A stretch of DNA of 23,444 nucleotides from Bacteroidales bacterium UBA5548 (GTDB lineage: Bacteria; Bacteroidota; Bacteroidia; Bacteroidales; UBA932): positions 1 through 23,444 of the forward strand of contig DINE01000022.1 of NCBI GenBank assembly GCA_002425935.1, in the 5' to 3' direction. The notes beneath the pieces are model-generated. The model was given only the letters and a program-made list of their open reading frames with translations. It was not told the DNA's origin and did no database searches. Position 1 is the stretch's first letter. The number at the start of each line of letters is the position of its first letter. The position numbers were made by a program, and so were the translations under genes. Shown one piece after another: positions 7,892 through 15,672 of the stretch.

Positions 7892-8284
7892 ATGAGCAGA
7901 ATTGATAAATTTCTCTGGAGTGTCAGACTTTTCAAGACCAGAAATGAGTCTGCTGATGCCTGCCGTTCGGGTAAGATTAAGGTTAACTCTGCTGAGGCAA
8001 AACCTTCCCGTGAGGTGAAGGTGGGTGATATGATCGATCTGCGCAGGGTAAATATCAATTATAAGTACAGAATACTTCAAGTCCCTGCAAACAGGCTGCC
8101 GGCCAAACTGGTGCCTGAACATCTGGAAAATCTGACTCCGCAGGAGGAGCTGGATAAACTTAATATTCCAAAAGAGAGCCTCTTATTTTACCGTGAAAGA
8201 GGGAAAGGGAGGCCAACTAAAAAAGAGAGAAGAGATATCGACGAGATTCTCGACAACTTTGACTCTGACGAGCCTCTTTTCTGA
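7892..8284 (+). CDS. hslR: S4-domain RNA-binding protein, Hsp15 family
   Basis: A 130-residue protein with an N-terminal S4 RNA-binding domain (residues ~1-60: RIDKFLWSVRLFKTRNESADACRSG, then GKIKVNSAEAKPSREVKVGD, abbreviated here by position) and a basic C-terminal tail (GRPTKKERRDID). This is the Hsp15/HslR layout. In E. coli Hsp15 binds free 50S subunits that carry a stalled peptidyl-tRNA and helps recycle them, which fits its place directly after pth. Last gene of the rplY operon; it ends 26 bases from the convergent manA gene, with no terminator visible between them. The exact role in Bacteroidota is not shown by the sequence. Confidence 0.88.
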   Translation: MSRIDKFLWSVRLFKTRNESADACRSGKIKVNSAEAKPSREVKVGDMIDLRRVNINYKYRILQVPANRLPAKLVPEHLENLTPQEELDKLNIPKESLLFYRERGKGRPTKKERRDIDEILDNFDSDEPLF

Positions 8285-8310
8285 TCTGTTCGAACGTTAG
8301 TAATCTTTAG

Positions 8311-9291
8311 CTATTGTTGCACTGTACGCTCTTCACCTTTAGCGGTTATCTCCAGAAGAGTGCAATCTCCGTTAATCTTAAACTCTCCCATCTGGGCAGG
8401 TATCAGAATAACCTCTCCTCTTTTAATTTTCTCTGAAATATTTCCGTTGATAATGGTTGCTTCACCCTCTGTGCAGAGGTAAATTATAAAACTTGAGTAT
8501 CTGTAGCTTGCATTGCTGTAGCTCTCCTTTACAACCACTCTGTTAATTGTAAAGTATGGATTATCTGCCTTTCCCTCTTTAAATATGAACTTAGATGTGT
8601 CAAGTTTTTCATAGTCAATGCAGTCGATGGCAAGATCGATGTGCATCTCCCTTGCGGTCTGCGGATTATGTTCTCTTCCCCAGTCGTATACCCTATATGT
8701 AACATCGGAAACCTGCTGTACCTCTGCAACAAGAATGCCTCCTGTGGCTGCGTGAAGTGTTCCGGGCTTAATGTAAATAATGTCTCCGGGAATCGGTTTG
8801 ATTACATTGAGAACATCTGTTACTGTCTCGTCGTTGCATTTGTCGTAAAACTCCTGAGCTGTAAGTTTTCTGTTTAAGCCCAGGTAGATTTTTGCATCCG
8901 GAGAGGCCTCAAGAATATACCAGCACTCTGTTTTTCCGTAACAGTCATGTCTTTCGTATGCAGTTTCATCGTCAGGGTGTATCTGAAGTGAGAGACTCTC
9001 TTTTATATCCAGAATTTTTATGAGGAGGGGGAATTCGTTTCCGTATCGTTCATAAACTGAATCACCCACCAGATCTCCCAGATATGTCTCAACCAAATCA
9101 TTTATATCGTTGCCTTCCAGAAATCCATTTGATATATAGGAGATATCGTCCTGAACTCCGCTCAGTTCCCAGCTCTCACCTATGATTGCATCACCTTCGT
9201 GATCTTTTCCCAGCCTTTTTTTAATGCTGTCTCCCCCCCAGACTCTCTCTTTAAGAATGGGGCTGAATTTTAAAGGATATAGACGTGTCAT
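8311..9291 (-). CDS. manA: Mannose-6-phosphate isomerase, class I
   Basis: A 326-residue zinc enzyme of the cupin fold that interconverts mannose-6-phosphate and fructose-6-phosphate, feeding GDP-mannose and glycan synthesis. The zinc site is readable: Gln103 and His105 in SLQIHPDDE, Glu122 in KTECWYI, and His180 in KPGTLHA; Arg200 in VTYRVYDWG is the likely catalytic arginine. It is the short Bacillus-type form (about 315 residues) rather than the ~390-residue enterobacterial form. Last gene of a minus-strand set. Its ATG (9291) lies inside the end of the CPBP gene, with 41 bp of out-of-frame overlap, suggesting translational coupling. The LYPLKFSPILKERVWGG start is conserved in the family and needs this ATG. 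Confidence 0.94.
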   Translation of the reverse strand: MTRLYPLKFSPILKERVWGGDSIKKRLGKDHEGDAIIGESWELSGVQDDISYISNGFLEGNDINDLVETYLGDLVGDSVYERYGNEFPLLIKILDIKESLSLQIHPDDETAYERHDCYGKTECWYILEASPDAKIYLGLNRKLTAQEFYDKCNDETVTDVLNVIKPIPGDIIYIKPGTLHAATGGILVAEVQQVSDVTYRVYDWGREHNPQTAREMHIDLAIDCIDYEKLDTSKFIFKEGKADNPYFTINRVVVKESYSNASYRYSSFIIYLCTEGEATIINGNISEKIKRGEVILIPAQMGEFKINGDCTLLEITAKGEERTVQQ

Positions 9292-10111
9292 AATTTCTGT
9301 TCATTAGATAAATTGTTGTACCTGTGTATACAAAAGCCATTGCAAAGGCTATGTAGTACCACATTCCGGGAATCAGGTCATAGAAGCCTGTCTCGGGCGG
9401 CAATTCCGGGAATAAAACAGTTACAAGATAAGAAAATCCGTTGTTAATAAAGTGGATTAAGATCACAATCCATAAAGAGTGTGTTTTGTAATAGATCCAA
9501 CCCATAAGAAGCCCCAGTAAAAAGGCGGGAAGTGCCTGCCAGGGATTCATGTGCATTACTCCAAAGATCAGTGCAGACCAAAAAATTGCTTTAAAGGGGT
9601 CCATCTTTGTAAGAAGGCCTCTGAGTATAATTCCTCTGCAGAATATCTCCTCCAGTACCGGGGCAAATATTGCTACAGCAATAAAGCTTAATAGTCTGTT
9701 TGTCTGAATCTGCTCAAGAAACTGCTTAAAGAATTCGGGTACCCCCATCCACATAGAGAGTGGCTCAGTGATTATGTTAAAGGAGAAGACAAGCGGTATA
9801 GTGAGTAGTACAGTGGCAACTGCTCCTATCTTCCCGAACTGAGGATTGTCTATGGGTATTGATCTTAACTGTTCGCCTGTGATTTTACTCTCTGCAACCC
9901 TCTCTCTTACCGATTTGTTAATAACAATCAGGGGAGGTATAAAAATCAGCGGGTACATCATAAGTTCTGATTTCCCGCTTAAACCGGGGAAAATCAGTAC
10001 CAATATTATATTGACAAGGGCGCCAAAAAGTGAGCCGGCAAGCGCCAGAAGTGCAACCAGAATCCAACTCTGTGTAAGGTCGGGAAGGTATGTTGAATAT
10101 TTTTTTAGCAT
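9251..10111 (-). CDS. CPBP-family intramembrane metalloprotease
   Basis: A 286-residue multi-pass membrane protein of the CPBP (Abi/CAAX protease) family. The three catalytic motifs are intact: Glu154-Glu155 with Arg159 in EEIFCRG, His187 in FGVMHMN, and His220 with Asn224 in HFINNGF. Membrane segments are visible near 15-42, 50-66, 96-114, 140-153, 175-190, 195-207, 212-235 and 248-270. Bacterial relatives process membrane peptides or proteins, but the substrate here is unknown. It follows the nucleotidyltransferase gene by 15 bases and overlaps manA by 41 bp, so it is part of one transcript with sugar-nucleotide genes. Whether that link is functional is not clear. Confidence 0.88.
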   Translation of the reverse strand: MLKKYSTYLPDLTQSWILVALLALAGSLFGALVNIILVLIFPGLSGKSELMMYPLIFIPPLIVINKSVRERVAESKITGEQLRSIPIDNPQFGKIGAVATVLLTIPLVFSFNIITEPLSMWMGVPEFFKQFLEQIQTNRLLSFIAVAIFAPVLEEIFCRGIILRGLLTKMDPFKAIFWSALIFGVMHMNPWQALPAFLLGLLMGWIYYKTHSLWIVILIHFINNGFSYLVTVLFPELPPETGFYDLIPGMWYYIAFAMAFVYTGTTIYLMNRNYDTSISFKIQPHS

Positions 10112-10126
10112 TGGATTTTCGCTTTT

Positions 10127-11035
10127 TTAATTAAAAAGAGGGGCAGGGTAGGCACCCTCTTTAACCAGTTGAGCAACTCTTTGGGCAACAAACTCTCTGT
10201 CCTCTTTGTAGGTAACTCCAAACCATTTGTCGGGAGTAGAGAGTATACGGCAAGTTGCGTAATTGTTGGTAATAAGCTCATTCACGATAAAAGGGATATA
10301 AAACTCAGATTTAACTTCGCCCCCTTTTGTCTCTAAAAATTTTGTAAAGAGCTTGTCACCCTCTTTGAACAGATCGGGGGTAAATCCCCACATATTCATT
10401 GATACTGGCCTCTCTGAGTCAATCTGAACCCTTTCGCCGGCTGAATTGTCTCCAAATATTTTATCACCTTCTCGTTTTACATTGTGATGCTCCTCAACAG
10501 ATGTCAAAAGGCAATTTTGATCTGCCGAACAGACACCTCTTGATACAACCCCTGATTCAGAGAGGGTGTTTCCGGTGCAGAAACCTACCATTGAAAATGC
10601 TCCCTCTTTCCCGTTACAGCTTTTTAGATACTCTGCAAGAATTCTGAATGAGTTCTGGCCGTAATAGTCATCGGCATTTATCACTCCAAAAGGTGTGTCA
10701 ATTATCTCACCTGCAACCAGAACCGCATGGCCTGTCCCCCAGGGTTTCTCTCTGCCTTCCGGAACAGTAAATCCTGCAGGCAGTTTGTCAAGCTCCTGTT
10801 CAACAAAATCGATCTCTATACTTCTTCCGTATCTCTCCCTAACTCTCTTTTCAAAGTCTGCTCTGAAATATGATCTTACAACGAATACAACCTTCCCGAA
10901 TCCGGCCTTTACTGCATCATAGACAGAGTAATCCATTATAGTCTCCCCGCATGGGCCCACTCCGTCAAGCTGTTTTAGTCCGCCGTATCTGCTGCCCATT
11001 CCCGCAGCTAATATCAATAATGTAGGTTTATTCAT
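10127..11035 (-). CDS. Sugar nucleotidyltransferase (NDP-sugar pyrophosphorylase-like)
   Basis: A 302-residue GT-A-fold nucleotidyltransferase. The signature LAAGMGSRYGGLKQL (residues 9-23) binds the nucleoside triphosphate. GTGHAV (100-105) and INADDYYG (119-126, with the metal-binding Asp pair) are further family motifs. It probably makes an NDP-sugar from a sugar-1-phosphate, but sugar and nucleotide cannot be assigned; UTP-glucose-1-phosphate-like and mannose-1-phosphate-like enzymes share these motifs. The neighbouring manA makes a mannose product possible. I chose the ATG at 11035, which starts MNKPTLLILAAG; a longer frame opens only with a TTG at 11068 and adds 11 residues in the promoter region. 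First gene of the set with the CPBP protease and manA. Confidence 0.85.
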   Translation of the reverse strand: MNKPTLLILAAGMGSRYGGLKQLDGVGPCGETIMDYSVYDAVKAGFGKVVFVVRSYFRADFEKRVRERYGRSIEIDFVEQELDKLPAGFTVPEGREKPWGTGHAVLVAGEIIDTPFGVINADDYYGQNSFRILAEYLKSCNGKEGAFSMVGFCTGNTLSESGVVSRGVCSADQNCLLTSVEEHHNVKREGDKIFGDNSAGERVQIDSERPVSMNMWGFTPDLFKEGDKLFTKFLETKGGEVKSEFYIPFIVNELITNNYATCRILSTPDKWFGVTYKEDREFVAQRVAQLVKEGAYPAPLFN

Positions 11036-11065
11036 CGTATGGTTTAATATTAAAATATTCTTCAA

Positions 11066-11085
11066 CAAAATTATTATTAATTTTG
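11066..11085. promoter_or_regulatory. Back-to-back -7 boxes between nucleotidyltransferase and divIC
   Basis: CAAAATTA (11066-11073) and TAATTTTG (11078-11085) are exact reverse complements separated by 4 bases. Each is a TAnnTTTG box, one for each strand, so the two divergent promoters appear to share one palindrome. The minus-strand start would be near 11060 (leader ~25 bases) and the plus-strand start near 11092. Neither has a good TTG at the normal -33 distance. Confidence 0.4.
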
Positions 11086-11100
11086 TAAAAAATTGAACAA

Positions 11101-11424
11101 TTGGGAGTAAAAGAGCAGTGGCATAAAGTTGCGGATTCCCGCTTTGCCAGAGTCATTCGAAATAAATATCTTATTGCATCCGCAGTTTTTGTGGTTTGGG
11201 TGACCTTTTTTGACTCAAATAACCTGATTGACTGGTCTAAGGTTTTAATAAGTATCAGCAATCAGGAGTCTCAGAAGAGTTACTATAAAGGGGAGATTAA
11301 ATCTATTGAGGAGAAGCTTAACGAACTTACTTCAAACAGAGACTCTCTCGAAAAATTTGCAAGAGAGCAATATATGTTCAAAGAGGACAGTGAAGATGTG
11401 TTCATTATCGAGATCAAAAAGTAA
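11101..11424 (+). CDS. divIC: Cell-division protein of the DivIC/FtsB (septum initiator) family
   Basis: A 107-residue bitopic membrane protein: short basic cytosolic N-terminus, one membrane segment (~22-38, IASAVFVVWVTFF), a coiled-coil (~53-88, QESQKSYYKGEIKSIEEKL) and the family-type end FAREQYMFKEDSEDVFII. Such proteins join FtsL and FtsQ to control septal wall synthesis at midcell. The start is a TTG at 11101: an in-frame TAA lies 15 bases upstream and there is no ATG before codon 92. With the candidate -7 box at 11078-11085 the leader would be only about 8-10 bases. The last 11 bases overlap the end of the convergent HAD gene. Confidence 0.85.
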   Translation: MGVKEQWHKVADSRFARVIRNKYLIASAVFVVWVTFFDSNNLIDWSKVLISISNQESQKSYYKGEIKSIEEKLNELTSNRDSLEKFAREQYMFKEDSEDVFIIEIKK

Positions 11425-12106
11425 GCAAGTCCCTTAAGTCGTTTGAATCATAAGTTGGCCCTCCGTCACAGGGTACAGATTTGTAATTGTAGAAAAACTG
11501 ATCAATTCCAAATATCATAGCCCCCTCGATATCGTTCATAAAATCGTCACCAACCATAAGTGCAAGACTTTTTTCACCTCCGATCGCATTCAAGGCTCTT
11601 TTGAATATTACGGGTGAAGGTTTGTGCACACCCTGCTCTTCAGAAATCATCACAGCATCAAAAAACCGGGATATATTGCAGTTATCCAGCTTTTTATATT
11701 GCACCTCCTTAAAGCCGTTTGAAATTATGGCCATCTTAACCCCATTTTTATAAAGTGCTTCGAGAACCTCCATTGCATAAGGCATCAGTGCCGTTTGAAG
11801 AGGCATTGTGTTAAGATACTCCTCTCCGAATTCGGTTGCAATTTCCCTGTTATCGGTGCCAAATTCCAAAAATGTTCTGTAAAACCGCTCAGACCTCAGT
11901 AGATCTTTAGATAGTTCTCCCTTCTCGTATGCAGCCCACAGCTTGTGGTTGATAGCATCATACTTTTCGTAGAAAAGGTCTTTATCAATCAAGCTAAAAC
12001 CATATACATCAAGAAGTCTGCTTACATTGTTTTTTGCGTTTGTATCAAAGTCCCAAAGGGTTCTGTCAAGATCAAATAGTATATACCTGTATGCTTTTTT
12101 TAGCAT
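11414..12106 (-). CDS. HAD-superfamily hydrolase, YjjG-like
   Basis: A 230-residue cytosolic phosphatase. HAD motif I is FDLDRT (nucleophile Asp12, acid/base Asp14), motif II ISNG (Ser129), motif III Lys162 in HKPSP, and motif IV GDDFMND (Asp187, Asp188, Asp192). The helical cap between motifs I and II fits the C1 subfamily. Closest in look are YjjG-type nucleotidases (known E. coli YjjG removes phosphate from pyrimidine nucleotides), but phosphoglycolate phosphatase-like proteins are similar, so the substrate is open. Its ATG overlaps the stop codon of the M64 gene as TAATG, so translation is probably coupled. Last gene of the folP run. Confidence 0.85.
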   Translation of the reverse strand: MLKKAYRYILFDLDRTLWDFDTNAKNNVSRLLDVYGFSLIDKDLFYEKYDAINHKLWAAYEKGELSKDLLRSERFYRTFLEFGTDNREIATEFGEEYLNTMPLQTALMPYAMEVLEALYKNGVKMAIISNGFKEVQYKKLDNCNISRFFDAVMISEEQGVHKPSPVIFKRALNAIGGEKSLALMVGDDFMNDIEGAMIFGIDQFFYNYKSVPCDGGPTYDSNDLRDLLTF

Positions 12107-13431
12107 TATTCCACCCCTCCAAGATATTTTTTTCCGGTATAATAGTCAATCATTCTGTTGATTGCTTCGGTACATACCGGGCAGAAACCCTCTGCGCTGT
12201 TTGTTTTCATCCTGCAGTCAAGATATGGTCTGTAAATACCTTTGGACATATATCCTCCTCCTTCGAAAAGCCCGGTTACTCCTTTATAAATCTCTTCATT
12301 TGGTGTGGGAACAGGAGTTGATTTCTGAATTTTATCTCTCCATTTAGAGTCAAAATCTACCAAAGTAGTGAGATTTGGCTCCCATGGCTCACGTTTAAGG
12401 TTGTAAAAATCTTCGTATGCGACTGCCGAGCTGTAGTACTCATCTCCAAGACCTGCAAGGCTGTGACCCAGCTCGTGCAGAAATACGGGAGCAGACTGTG
12501 GGTGGTCGGCCATACTCAATCCGTAAAAGTTATAAATGCCGCCTCCTCCGTAAATATCGGTGTTAACAATCACATAGAGTGCGTCAAAGTGTGAAGACGA
12601 GGCAACTGATGCAACAGTTTTCTGGTTGGGGGCTGTCAGGTAGCGGTCTATCCTGAAGGTGTAGAATGTAGATGAAAGAATTGTGTTTTTCCAGATATCC
12701 TTATGCGGTAAGTCTGTGCCGGAATCTTCTGAAACAGACTCAAGTGACCATACGTTAATATCACTTTTGCGTGACTTATATGGCTCCATTTCAAAAAGAT
12801 ATCTAGAGAATCTGAGCGCATCATCCCTGAATTTCTGCATCTCGTTTTCTGTATACCCCTCTGCAATAAAGAGTATATCAAGTTTCTCAGCGGGGTTTCC
12901 GTTATAGACAATAGTGTCTGTTTTAAATCGGTTGGGTTTGTCAGATAAAATCAGTTTGTCATCTGGATCAACAGGGAACCTGCCGAGTTCTCTGAAACTG
13001 CCGCTCTCTTTCTCTCTTTCGTAAAAGGTGACTGTAACCTTAATCTTTGGGAAAGGGATATGGTACGATCCGTTAAATGCCTTCTTCACCGTTTTGGCCT
13101 CTGCGGTAGTCCTCCACTCCTGGAACAGGTTATTGAAACCTTTTGAGAATATTACATTTCCGCTGCTGTCTGTAACAGTATATCGATACTCTCCATAGTT
13201 AAAGGGGTCAGTAAGATTTACTCTGGGGCCGCTCCAGAATGGCTCTCTGGCAAGCTCTTCCAGAAAGACAGACTGAGTGGATGCGTCACCTGCAAATATC
13301 ACATCCAGCCTTAACCTTTCATTAGTAAAGTATTTGTCGTAAGTCGAATCTGCAAACAGAGAACTGTTGCCGGCAGTTAAAATAATGAGGAGCAAAAAGG
13401 CCGTTCCGGCCGCTTTAATAAGTTTGTTCAT
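12106..13431 (-). CDS. Secreted M64-family metallopeptidase (IgA peptidase M64)
   Basis: A 441-residue exported protein: signal peptide (~1-27), an N-terminal beta-rich domain (~35-165), then the M64 catalytic domain. The zinc site is HELGH (319-323) followed by GLGD (Asp330), matching HExxHxxxGxxD of family M64, first known from the IgA protease of Clostridium ramosum. Three cysteines near the C-terminus (406, 417, 420; CRM...FCPVC) may hold a metal or disulfides. IgA cleavage should not be assumed: the family is widespread in Bacteroidota and most substrates are unknown. The ATG overlaps the purB stop as ATGA (4 bp), and the gene ends in TAATG with the HAD gene, so a secreted peptidase is translated in step with purine and folate genes. 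Confidence 0.9.
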   Translation of the reverse strand: MNKLIKAAGTAFLLLIILTAGNSSLFADSTYDKYFTNERLRLDVIFAGDASTQSVFLEELAREPFWSGPRVNLTDPFNYGEYRYTVTDSSGNVIFSKGFNNLFQEWRTTAEAKTVKKAFNGSYHIPFPKIKVTVTFYEREKESGSFRELGRFPVDPDDKLILSDKPNRFKTDTIVYNGNPAEKLDILFIAEGYTENEMQKFRDDALRFSRYLFEMEPYKSRKSDINVWSLESVSEDSGTDLPHKDIWKNTILSSTFYTFRIDRYLTAPNQKTVASVASSSHFDALYVIVNTDIYGGGGIYNFYGLSMADHPQSAPVFLHELGHSLAGLGDEYYSSAVAYEDFYNLKREPWEPNLTTLVDFDSKWRDKIQKSTPVPTPNEEIYKGVTGLFEGGGYMSKGIYRPYLDCRMKTNSAEGFCPVCTEAINRMIDYYTGKKYLGGVE

Positions 13432-14771
13432 ACTCCGGTATAATTTTCTGGAGATATGGCTTTAAGTTCAGCCTTAATCTCTTGGTTAACATTCAGGTTT
13501 TCTATAAATTCCAGAATTGACTCTTTTGTTATCTGCTTATTGGTTCGGGTAAGATCTTTAAGCGCCTCGTAAGGGTTGGGATACCCCTCTCTTCTGAGAA
13601 TAGTCTGGATTGCCTCTGCTACAACCGCCCAGTTATTATCAAGATCTCTTTTAAGAGCATCTCTGTTTAGGATTATTTTTCCAAGTCCCTTTTGTACCGA
13701 TTTAAGAGCAAGCAGTGAATGAGATACGGGAACTCCTACGTTTCTTAGAACAGTTGAGTCTGTAAGGTCTCTTTGTAGCCTGGAAACAGGTAGTTTTGCA
13801 GCAAGGTGCTCATAAAGTGCGTTTGCTATCCCCAGATTGCCCTCTGCGTTTTCGAAATCAATCGGATTTACTTTATGTGGCATTGCAGATGAGCCAACTT
13901 CCCCCTCCTTTATCTTTTGGCGGAAGTACTCCATTGAAATGTAGGCCCACATATCACGGCATAGGTCAATCAATATGGTATTTATACGCTTAAGATTGTC
14001 AAACAGAGCTGCAATATGGTCGTAATGCTCTATCTGAGTAGTAGGGTATGAGCGTTTGAGCCCTAACCTCTTCTCAAGAAAATTTGCAGCAAAGCTGTTC
14101 CAGTCGGTGCCCGGGTATGCAATGACATGGGCATTAAAGTTGCCTGTCGCGCCTCCGAATTTGGCTGCGTATGGTATCTGCGTTAAAGAGTCAAGCTGTT
14201 CGCTTAGCCTTGCGACAAACACCCCTATCTCTTTGCCCAGTCTTGTAGGGGATGCCGGCTGACCATGTGTCCTTGCAAGCATTGCAACATCTTTCCACTC
14301 TTCAGTCATAGATTCAAGAGTTTTAATAACCTCATTAAGCAGCGGAATATAAGACTCTTTAATACCTTCGAGCAGTGAGAGCGGTACGGCAGTGTTGTTA
14401 ATATCCTGTGATGTGAGGCCAAAGTGTACAAACTCTCGGTAATCTGTAAGATTAAGCTCTTCGAATCTCTTTTTAATAAAATACTCTACAGCCTTAACAT
14501 CGTGATTTGTAATTTTTTCAATCTCCTTAATCTCAACGGCATCTGCCTCGGAGAACTGTTCATAAATCAGTCTGAGCTGAGGAAACAGATCTTTGCTGAC
14601 ACCTTTGAGCTGCTCCAGAGGAATTTCACAAAGAGCAATAAAATACTCTATCTCAACCAGAACTCTATATCTGATGAGTGCGTATTCTGAATAGTATTTT
14701 GCCATATCCTGTACCTGGGAACGATATCTTCCGTCAATAGGAGAGATGGCTGTTAAAGTTGGGTTTTGCAT
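13428..14771 (-). CDS. purB: Adenylosuccinate lyase
   Basis: A 447-residue cytosolic enzyme of the fumarase/aspartase superfamily. It removes fumarate from SAICAR and from adenylosuccinate in purine synthesis. The start TAISPIDGRYRSQV and the signature loop GSSAMPHKVNPIDFENAEGN (loop Ser is catalytic) identify the E. coli-type PurB; TSQDINNTA and ARTHGQPA are the other conserved blocks. I start at the ATG at 14771 (MQNPTLTAISP); a frame three codons longer opens with a TTG at 14780. folP ends 11 bases upstream and the M64 gene starts inside the stop codon, so the three are almost certainly co-transcribed. Confidence 0.96.
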   Translation of the reverse strand: MQNPTLTAISPIDGRYRSQVQDMAKYYSEYALIRYRVLVEIEYFIALCEIPLEQLKGVSKDLFPQLRLIYEQFSEADAVEIKEIEKITNHDVKAVEYFIKKRFEELNLTDYREFVHFGLTSQDINNTAVPLSLLEGIKESYIPLLNEVIKTLESMTEEWKDVAMLARTHGQPASPTRLGKEIGVFVARLSEQLDSLTQIPYAAKFGGATGNFNAHVIAYPGTDWNSFAANFLEKRLGLKRSYPTTQIEHYDHIAALFDNLKRINTILIDLCRDMWAYISMEYFRQKIKEGEVGSSAMPHKVNPIDFENAEGNLGIANALYEHLAAKLPVSRLQRDLTDSTVLRNVGVPVSHSLLALKSVQKGLGKIILNRDALKRDLDNNWAVVAEAIQTILRREGYPNPYEALKDLTRTNKQITKESILEFIENLNVNQEIKAELKAISPENYTGV

Positions 14772-14782
14772 AGTTGTCAAGC

Positions 14783-15607
14783 TTATCTGTTTTTTATTAT
14801 TGTCTCGTATAGTGTTATAACCTCTTTTGCCTCCTTTACATCATGCACTCTTAAAATATCTGCTCCGTTTATAAGAGCCTGCAGGTGAAGTGCAGTTGTA
14901 GCACAAAGGGCCTCTTCGGGTGTGATTGAAAGAAGCTTGTAAATCATGCTCTTTCTTGAAATGCCTGCCAGTATAGGGTAGTGACCGCCATTACCGTCAT
15001 CAATCTTCAGAGCCGAAAGATTATTCAAAAGCGTGTAATTCTGTTCTGTGTTTTTTGCAAAACCAAACCCGGGATCAATGATAACCTCTTTAATCCCGAT
15101 CTCTTTTGCGCGGGAGATGAATTTTCTGAAGTAATCTGCAACCTCTGCAGTCACATCATTATAGTTGCATTGACTCTGCATTGTGAGGGGAGTCCCTTTT
15201 TTGTGCATTGCAATATAGGGGAGTTCAAGCCTTGCAACTGTCTGAAGCATATTGGGGTCATCTTCCCCGGCAGAGATATCATTTACAATAAAATCCCCCA
15301 CAAAATCAAAGGCTCTCTCGACAATCGAAGAGCGAAAGGTGTCTAATGAAAAAGTTGATGCAGGAAAAACCCGCAGAATTTTTTTTAGTGCCGGTTTAAG
15401 TAGTTCCCACTCCTCCTCTTCTGAAACGGGAACCGAGCCCGGTCTTGTTGAGCAGGCTCCTATGTCTATAATAGCAGCCCCCTGTGAAAGCATTAGCGCG
15501 TATCTCTCTTCAAACTCCTCTTCTGTAATGCATCTGCTCCCCTGAAAAAAGGAGTCTGGACTCAGATTTATGATGCCCATCACAATTGGTACATCTTTCA
15601 GAATCAT
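14783..15607 (-). CDS. folP: Dihydropteroate synthase
   Basis: A 274-residue TIM-barrel enzyme that joins p-aminobenzoate to the pterin diphosphate in folate synthesis; it is the target of sulfonamides. Landmarks: MGIINLSPDSF (residues 10-20), DIGACSTRPGS (48-58), the pterin-pocket Asp and Asn around SLDT (87-90) and VNDIS (108-112), DPGFGFAKN (178-186), and the SRKS loop (217-220). Length is normal. First gene of the minus-strand run folP-purB-M64-HAD; its ATG is 65 bases from the tmk ATG, on the other strand. A candidate -7 box lies at 15657-15664. Confidence 0.95.
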   Translation of the reverse strand: MILKDVPIVMGIINLSPDSFFQGSRCITEEEFEERYALMLSQGAAIIDIGACSTRPGSVPVSEEEEWELLKPALKKILRVFPASTFSLDTFRSSIVERAFDFVGDFIVNDISAGEDDPNMLQTVARLELPYIAMHKKGTPLTMQSQCNYNDVTAEVADYFRKFISRAKEIGIKEVIIDPGFGFAKNTEQNYTLLNNLSALKIDDGNGGHYPILAGISRKSMIYKLLSITPEEALCATTALHLQALINGADILRVHDVKEAKEVITLYETIIKNR

Positions 15608-15638
15608 AACTGATTTACCGTTTTTATTATAAAATGTC

Positions 15639-15646
15639 TAACTTTG
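15639..15646 (+). promoter_or_regulatory. Candidate -7 box for tmk
   Basis: TAACTTTG fits TAnnTTTG; transcription would start near 15653, giving a ~20-base leader to the ATG at 15673. A weak TTTA (15614-15617), 21 bases upstream, could serve as -33. The box lies inside what would be coding sequence if tmk started at the upstream ATG (15634), which helps decide the start. Confidence 0.45.
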
Positions 15647-15656
15647 CTTTGAATCA

Positions 15657-15664
15657 CAAATATA
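15657..15664 (-). promoter_or_regulatory. Candidate -7 box for folP
   Basis: On the minus strand 15664-15657 reads TATATTTG, the same 8-mer as the candidate box of the TPR/HTH gene. The start site would be near 15650 with a ~43-base leader to the folP ATG. No -33 TTG is visible at the usual distance. It lies downstream of the tmk box, so the two promoters would face each other. Confidence 0.35.
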
Positions 15665-15672
15665 CTATAAAT

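Noticed and set aside
11036..11068. Longer nucleotidyltransferase start at 11068
   Set aside because: It is a TTG codon inside the promoter palindrome; the ATG at 11035 sits right before the conserved LLILAAGMGSR start.
14772..14780. purB start at 14780
   Set aside because: That codon is TTG; an ATG nine bases further in gives the normal PurB N-terminus.
15634..15672. tmk start at the upstream ATG 15634
   Set aside because: The extra 13 residues precede the family start and would overlap the TAACTTTG promoter box.
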